From contig DWWO01000079.1 in assembly GCA_019119675.1 (NCBI GenBank), positions 1 to 57,768 of the forward strand: a stretch of DNA of 57,768 bases, written 5' to 3'. Source of the stretch: Candidatus Mediterraneibacter faecipullorum. GTDB taxonomy: Bacteria > Bacillota > Clostridia > Lachnospirales > Lachnospiraceae. Each line of letters begins with the position of its first letter. Position 1 is the first letter of the stretch. The notes beneath the pieces were generated by a model that worked only from the letters and a program-made list of their open reading frames with translations, did not search any database and was not told the DNA's origin. Position numbers and translations under genes: made by a program. Below are positions 54,145 through 57,768 of this stretch, piece after piece.

Positions 54145-54191
54145 ATACAGGATAATGTGTTTTGGGGATTGCAAAGCACTATATTTTGTAT
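54145..54191. promoter_or_regulatory. Two NrdR-type boxes upstream of nrdD
   Basis: ATACAGGATAATGTGT (54145-54160) and GCACTATATTTTGTAT (54176-54191) match the NrdR consensus (ACACWATATATWGTGT) at about 12 and 14 of 16 positions. Their spacing of 31 bp, three helical turns, is typical of NrdR box pairs. The second lies between the -35 and -10. Confidence 0.65.
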
Positions 54192-54197
54192 TAGAAT
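54169..54197 (+). promoter_or_regulatory. nrdDG promoter
   Basis: TTGCAA (54169-54174) and TAGAAT (54192-54197) are spaced 17 bp and overlap the second NrdR-type box. Confidence 0.65.
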
Positions 54198-54267
54198 AGT
54201 TGAGGAACACATATGGCGTTCATCAGGGACGCCGTCAGAATAAAGGCAGAATGAGGAGAACGGCAGT

Positions 54268-56427
54268 ATGAAGATAATCAAGAGAAATGGTTCTGAGGAA
54301 GTATTTGATATTCAGAAGATCGTAAGGGCGGTCACAAAGGCAGATACAAAGGCAGAGAGCAGAAGCCTGACAGACGGGCAGATCGAAGATATCGCAGAGT
54401 ACGTAGAGTTCAAGTGCAATAAACTGAACCGCGCTGTGTCTGTGGAAGAGATACAGGATATGGTGGAGAATCAGATCATGGCGACGGGAGCCTTTGACCT
54501 TGCCAGAAGATATGTAAGATACAGATATAAACGTTCGCTTGTCCGCAGGGCAAACACGACGGACAACAGGATCCTCTCTCTGATCGAGTGTAATAATGAG
54601 GATGTAAAGCAGGAGAACTCCAATAAGAATCCGGCGGTGAACAGTGTACAGAGAGACTATATGGCCGGAGAGGTCAGCAGAGACCTTACGCAGAGAATGC
54701 TGCTTCCGGAAGACATCGTGGAGGCTGACAAGCAGGGAATCATCCATTTCCATGATTCAGACTACTATGCGCAGCACATGCATAACTGTGATCTGGTCAA
54801 TCTGGAGGATATGCTGCAGAATGGGACTGTGATCAGCGGGACAATGATCGAGAAGCCCCACAGCTTTTCCACCGCCTGCAACATTGCCACACAGATCATC
54901 GCTCAGGTGGCGAGCAACCAGTACGGAGGACAGAGCATCTCACTGGCGCATCTGGCTCCTTTTGTACAGGTGTCAAGGGATAAGATCCGCGCTGAGGTGG
55001 AGAAGGAGATGGAAGTGATCGGGTTTGACTGCCCGAAGGAGCAGCTCCATGAGATCGTGGAGGGCAGGCTGAAAAAAGAGATCACCAAGGGCGTGCAGAC
55101 CATTGAATATCAGGTCATCACGCTGATGACGACAAACGGCCAGGCTCCGTTCCTCACGGTATTCATGTATCTCAATGAGGCAAAGAGCGAGGCTGAGAAG
55201 AAAGACCTTTCCATGATCATTGAGGAGACGTTAAAACAGCGTTACCAGGGCGTTAAAAACGAAGCGGGCGTCTGGGTGACTCCTGCGTTCCCGAAGCTGA
55301 TCTATGTCCTGGAGGAGGATAACATCGAGGAAGGACAGCCTTATTATTACCTGACGGAACTGGCTGCAAAATGTACGGCAAAGCGCCTTGTTCCGGATTA
55401 CATTTCCGAGAAGAAGATGAAGGAACTGAAGGAAGGCAACTGCTTCCCGGTCATGGGGTGCAGGAGTGCACTGAGTCCGTGGAAGGATGAGAACGGAAAC
55501 TATAAGTTCTACGGCCGGTTCAACCAGGGAGTTGTGACCATCAATCTGGTGGATGTGGCGCTCTCATCAGGCGGGGATAAAGAGAAGTTCTGGAAGATCT
55601 TCGACGAGAGACTGGATCTCTGCTACCGTGCCCTGATGTGCAGGCACAACAGGCTGAAAGGAACGCTTTCAGATGCGGCTCCTATCCTCTGGCAGTATGG
55701 AGCTCTGGCACGACTGAAAAAAGGAGAGACGATCGATAAGCTTCTCTACGGAGGGTATTCTACGATCTCCCTCGGATATGCGGGGCTGTATGAGTGTGTG
55801 AAATATATGACAGGAAAATCCCACACGGATCCGGAAGCGACACCGTTCGCCCTGGAAGTGATGCAGCACATGAATGATGCCTGTGACAAGTGGAAGGAAG
55901 AGACGAACATCGGGTTCAGCATCTACGGTTCTCCGATCGAGAGTACTACATATAAGTTCGCAAAATGCCTGCAGAAGCGTTTCGGCATTATCCCGGGCAT
56001 TACGGACAAGAGCTATATTACCAACAGCTATCATGTGTTTGTCGGGGAGGAGATCGATGCTTTCTCGAAGCTCAAGTTTGAATCCCAGTTCCAGGCTCTC
56101 TCCACAGGCGGAGCGATCAGCTACGTGGAAGTGCCGGATATGCAGGACAACATTCCCGCTGTGCTCCAAGTGATCCGCTTCATCTATGACAATATCATGT
56201 ATGCGGAGCTGAACACGAAGAGTGATTACTGCCAGGAGTGCGGATATGACGGAGAGATCCAGATCGTGACCACAGAGGAGGGAAAGCTTGTCTGGGAGTG
56301 CCCGCACTGCGGCAACTGCAATCAGGATACGCTGAATGTGGCTCGACGCACCTGCGGTTACATCGGGACACAGTTCTGGAACCAGGGAAGGACGCAGGAG
56401 ATCAAGGAGAGAGTGCTCCACCTGTAG
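54268..56427 (+). CDS. nrdD: Anaerobic ribonucleoside-triphosphate reductase
   Basis: The 719-residue class III reductase makes dNTPs without oxygen. It has an ATP-cone at the N-terminus (MKIIKRNGSEEVFDIQKIV), a catalytic barrel, a C-terminal zinc site with C-x-x-C-G and C-P-H-C-G motifs, and the glycyl-radical segment CGYIGTQFWNQGR near the end. A GAGGAGAACGGCAGT leader precedes the ATG. nrdG, its activase, is 18 bp downstream. Confidence 0.97.
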   Translation: MKIIKRNGSEEVFDIQKIVRAVTKADTKAESRSLTDGQIEDIAEYVEFKCNKLNRAVSVEEIQDMVENQIMATGAFDLARRYVRYRYKRSLVRRANTTDNRILSLIECNNEDVKQENSNKNPAVNSVQRDYMAGEVSRDLTQRMLLPEDIVEADKQGIIHFHDSDYYAQHMHNCDLVNLEDMLQNGTVISGTMIEKPHSFSTACNIATQIIAQVASNQYGGQSISLAHLAPFVQVSRDKIRAEVEKEMEVIGFDCPKEQLHEIVEGRLKKEITKGVQTIEYQVITLMTTNGQAPFLTVFMYLNEAKSEAEKKDLSMIIEETLKQRYQGVKNEAGVWVTPAFPKLIYVLEEDNIEEGQPYYYLTELAAKCTAKRLVPDYISEKKMKELKEGNCFPVMGCRSALSPWKDENGNYKFYGRFNQGVVTINLVDVALSSGGDKEKFWKIFDERLDLCYRALMCRHNRLKGTLSDAAPILWQYGALARLKKGETIDKLLYGGYSTISLGYAGLYECVKYMTGKSHTDPEATPFALEVMQHMNDACDKWKEETNIGFSIYGSPIESTTYKFAKCLQKRFGIIPGITDKSYITNSYHVFVGEEIDAFSKLKFESQFQALSTGGAISYVEVPDMQDNIPAVLQVIRFIYDNIMYAELNTKSDYCQECGYDGEIQIVTTEEGKLVWECPHCGNCNQDTLNVARRTCGYIGTQFWNQGRTQEIKERVLHL

Positions 56428-56445
56428 GATTCGGAGAAAAGAATT

Positions 56446-56988
56446 ATGTATTATGGTGAGTTGAAAAAATGTGATATCGCCAACGGAGAGGGAGTGAGAG
56501 TCTCCCTCTTCGTCTCTGGCTGCACCCATCACTGCCCGGGATGCTTTAATGAGGATACATGGGATTTTCACTACGGAAAAAAATATACTGAAGCCACAGA
56601 GGAAGAGATCCTGAAGGCGCTGGAGCCGGGATATATCAACGGGCTTTCCCTGCTCGGAGGAGAGCCTTTCGAGCCGCAGAACCAGGAAGTGCTGGTAGGC
56701 CTCCTGAGAAAAGTACGGGAGAGATATCCGGAGAAAGATATCTGGTGCTACAGCGGTTATCTCTTTGACAAAGAACTGCTCAGCGGGAGCAGGGCAAGAT
56801 GCGGGTATACGGACGAGATGCTGTCCATGCTGGATGTGCTCGTGGACGGAAGGTTCGTCGAGAGCCTGAAGGATATCACGCTGATCTTCCGCGGATCCTC
56901 AAACCAGCGTCTGATCGATGTGAAAAAGAGCCTGGCTGAGGGCAGTGTAGTGCTGTGGGAGCCGCGGATCAGAAGAGGGGTGTTCTGA
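56446..56988 (+). CDS. nrdG: Anaerobic ribonucleotide reductase activating protein
   Basis: The 180-residue radical SAM enzyme has C26-x-x-x-C30-x-x-C33 for its 4Fe-4S cluster and the GGEPFEP SAM-binding stretch. It generates the glycyl radical on NrdD. The gene is 18 bp after nrdD, so the pair is co-transcribed under the NrdR-type boxes. Confidence 0.96.
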   Translation: MYYGELKKCDIANGEGVRVSLFVSGCTHHCPGCFNEDTWDFHYGKKYTEATEEEILKALEPGYINGLSLLGGEPFEPQNQEVLVGLLRKVRERYPEKDIWCYSGYLFDKELLSGSRARCGYTDEMLSMLDVLVDGRFVESLKDITLIFRGSSNQRLIDVKKSLAEGSVVLWEPRIRRGVF

Positions 56989-57025
56989 GAGGGCCCCCCG
57001 GGCTGTATGTGAACGGAGGTTTACA

Positions 57026-57082
57026 ATGGGGTTTGAGTCTGAAATTGTGGGAGCTCACAATACGTGGCAATTTTCCTCTTGA
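57026..57082 (+). CDS. Possible 18-codon small ORF upstream of leuS promoter
   Basis: ATG at 57026 is preceded by a very good ribosome binding site (CGGAGGT, nine bases upstream) and reads MGFESEIVGAHNTWQFSS, then TGA. It lies between nrdG and the leuS promoter, whose -35 begins within its last codons. It could be a real small protein, a nrdDG read-through peptide or a chance ORF. Confidence 0.3.
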   Translation: MGFESEIVGAHNTWQFSS

Positions 57083-57107
57083 CTTATTTTAAGGTACTTC
57101 ATATAAT
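57079..57107 (+). promoter_or_regulatory. leuS promoter
   Basis: TTGACT (57079-57084) and TATAAT (57102-57107) are spaced 17 bp, about 410 bp before leuS, giving the long leader a T-box needs. Confidence 0.85.
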
Positions 57108-57113
57108 AAATGA

Positions 57114-57450
57114 GTATATTGCAAAGACGAAGAAGAGAAGTAGTAGGGACGTATCGTTCGCAGAGAACTGCCGGGAGGTGCGAGGCAGCAGCGTAAATCC
57201 TGAACTGGTCTCGGAGTCCTTCTGCTGAACCGACAGATTGAGATTCCACTGTCTGGCCGGAGTTAATCAGCCAAGAGGTGGAGCGGTAGGCAGGAGCGGG
57301 AATTCCCGTTATAGAATGAATGAGTGCATCTGTCCGATGCGGCAGAGGAGAGCAGGAGCTGTCCGGGACGCAGAGAGCAGATGAATAAGAGTGGTACCAC
57401 GGAATGAAGCCTTTTCGTCTCTTGATCTGAGAAGAAAAGGCTTTCTTTAT
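57114..57450 (+). ncRNA. T-box leader (tRNA-Leu sensing) of leuS
   Basis: The T-box sequence AGAGTGGTACCACGG (57388-57402) is followed by a terminator hairpin, AAGCCTTTTC (57407-57416) with GAAAAGGCTT (57434-57443), then a TTCTTTAT tail. A long Stem I region occupies about 57130-57230 (GGGAC/GTCC pairing, GCCGGGAGGTGCGAGGC apical part). A leucine codon such as CTG (57214) or CTC (57220) could be the specifier; I could not decide. The leader raises leuS expression when tRNA-Leu is uncharged. Confidence 0.88.
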
Positions 57451-57516
57451 ACCACGGTATGTGGAAAACTGCCCAAGGGCAGGGTATCTGTATGAAAGAA
57501 AGAGAGGAATCATCAC

Positions 57517-57768
57517 ATGGGCACAAAGATTGTGTACAACCACAGAGCCATTGAGAAGAAATGGCGCGAGAGATGGGAAGAGAATCCGGTGAATCCGAAG
57601 GTGGATGACAGCGGAAAGAAGAAGCCGAAATACTACTGTCTGGATATGTTCCCGTATCCGTCAGGAAACGGACTCCATGTAGGACACTGGAGAGGATATG
57701 TTATCTCTGATGTGTGGAGCCGTTATAAACTGCAGCAGGGATATTATATCATCCATCCGATGGGATGG
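57517..57768 (+). CDS. leuS: Leucyl-tRNA synthetase, 5' part
   Basis: The first 84 codons are in the window and the gene runs off its end. The class I ATP-binding motif appears as H54-V-G-H57 in [17 protein letters not shown], with the MFPYPSG stretch typical of LeuRS. The ATG follows AAAGAGAGGAATC. A T-box leader and promoter precede it. Confidence 0.94.
   Translation, partial: MGTKIVYNHRAIEKKWRERWEENPVNPKVDDSGKKKPKYYCLDMFPYPSGNGLHVGHWRGYVISDVWSRYKLQQGYYIIHPMGW

Noticed and set aside
55669..56571. 300-codon frame on the minus strand within nrdD
   Set aside because: It lies opposite a fully conserved gene and shows no family motifs; it is a codon-bias shadow.
57055..57543. 162-codon minus-strand frame over the T-box leader
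   Set aside because: The region has clear T-box and promoter signals on the plus strand and the translation has no family resemblance.
1..57768. CRISPR arrays, rRNA or tRNA genes, complete insertion sequences
   Set aside because: No regularly spaced repeats, tRNA-like cloverleaf or transposase with terminal repeats was found on reading through; this is not an exhaustive computational search.

Overview
The window reads as a stretch of chromosome from an anaerobic, spore-forming Clostridia, most likely a Lachnospiraceae relative (Blautia/Dorea/Mediterraneibacter type). This rests on Coat_F-like spore coat genes, rubredoxin, the anaerobic ribonucleotide reductase pair NrdD/NrdG, meso-diaminopimelate dehydrogenase, an AraR-type GntR/LacI regulator, a T-box in front of leuS, a DUF3793 protein, and consistent Firmicute sigma-A promoters and GGAGG ribosome binding sites. 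The genus is inference.

Layout. 1-9.4 kb: an Rpn/PD-(D/E)XK-type protein, a DJ-1/PfpI protein, then the proteostasis cluster tig-clpP-clpX-lon-engB and an AI-2E family permease. 9.35-12.8 kb: rubredoxin with its own promoter and a structured leader, a YczE-like membrane protein, an FAD oxidoreductase with a four-cysteine cluster, and an RNase Z-like metallo-hydrolase, closed by a 23-bp perfect terminator stem. 12.9-20.1 kb: a tightly coupled five-gene block coding a c-di-GMP phosphodiesterase (EAL), a membrane diguanylate cyclase (GGDEF), a GT2-GtrA fusion, a cellulose-synthase-like GT2 with a C-terminal PilZ domain, and a GT-C-like polytopic protein. It looks like a self-contained c-di-GMP-controlled surface polysaccharide system and is the most interesting region. 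20.1-28.1 kb: a HAD phosphatase, two spore coat proteins, a class I amidotransferase, an M19 dipeptidase, a uracil permease, a C39-like peptidase, an XRE regulator, and decayed ATPase genes. 28.2-31.1 kb: argG with an ArgR-type box and promoter, a structured intergenic element, and malic enzyme. 31.3-35.0 kb: a MacB/LolD-type ABC exporter with a CARDB-like surface protein; its ATPase has no normal start codon. 35.1-41.3 kb: the arabinose locus araR-araD-araA-(ddh)-FGGY kinase, with diaminopimelate dehydrogenase inserted. 41.3-41.9 kb: a 600-bp gap with a large imperfect palindrome. 41.9-44.3 kb: tyrA-aroA on the minus strand. 44.5-51.4 kb: an EF-G paralogue with an altered G4 motif, then trkA-trkH and an unrecognised membrane protein. 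51.4-54.0 kb: a small P-loop protein divergent from a putative Fur-controlled DUF3793-flavodoxin-ZIP transporter cluster. 54.1-57.8 kb: nrdD-nrdG behind two NrdR-type boxes, then a promoter, a T-box leader and the 5' end of leuS, which runs off the window.

How it works together. Most genes are housekeeping, with regulation legible in the DNA: ArgR box at argG, AraR-like palindrome over the araR -10, Fur-like boxes at the flavodoxin cluster, NrdR boxes at nrdDG, T-box at leuS. Functions are assigned by reading motifs and family resemblance by eye; no database search was run.
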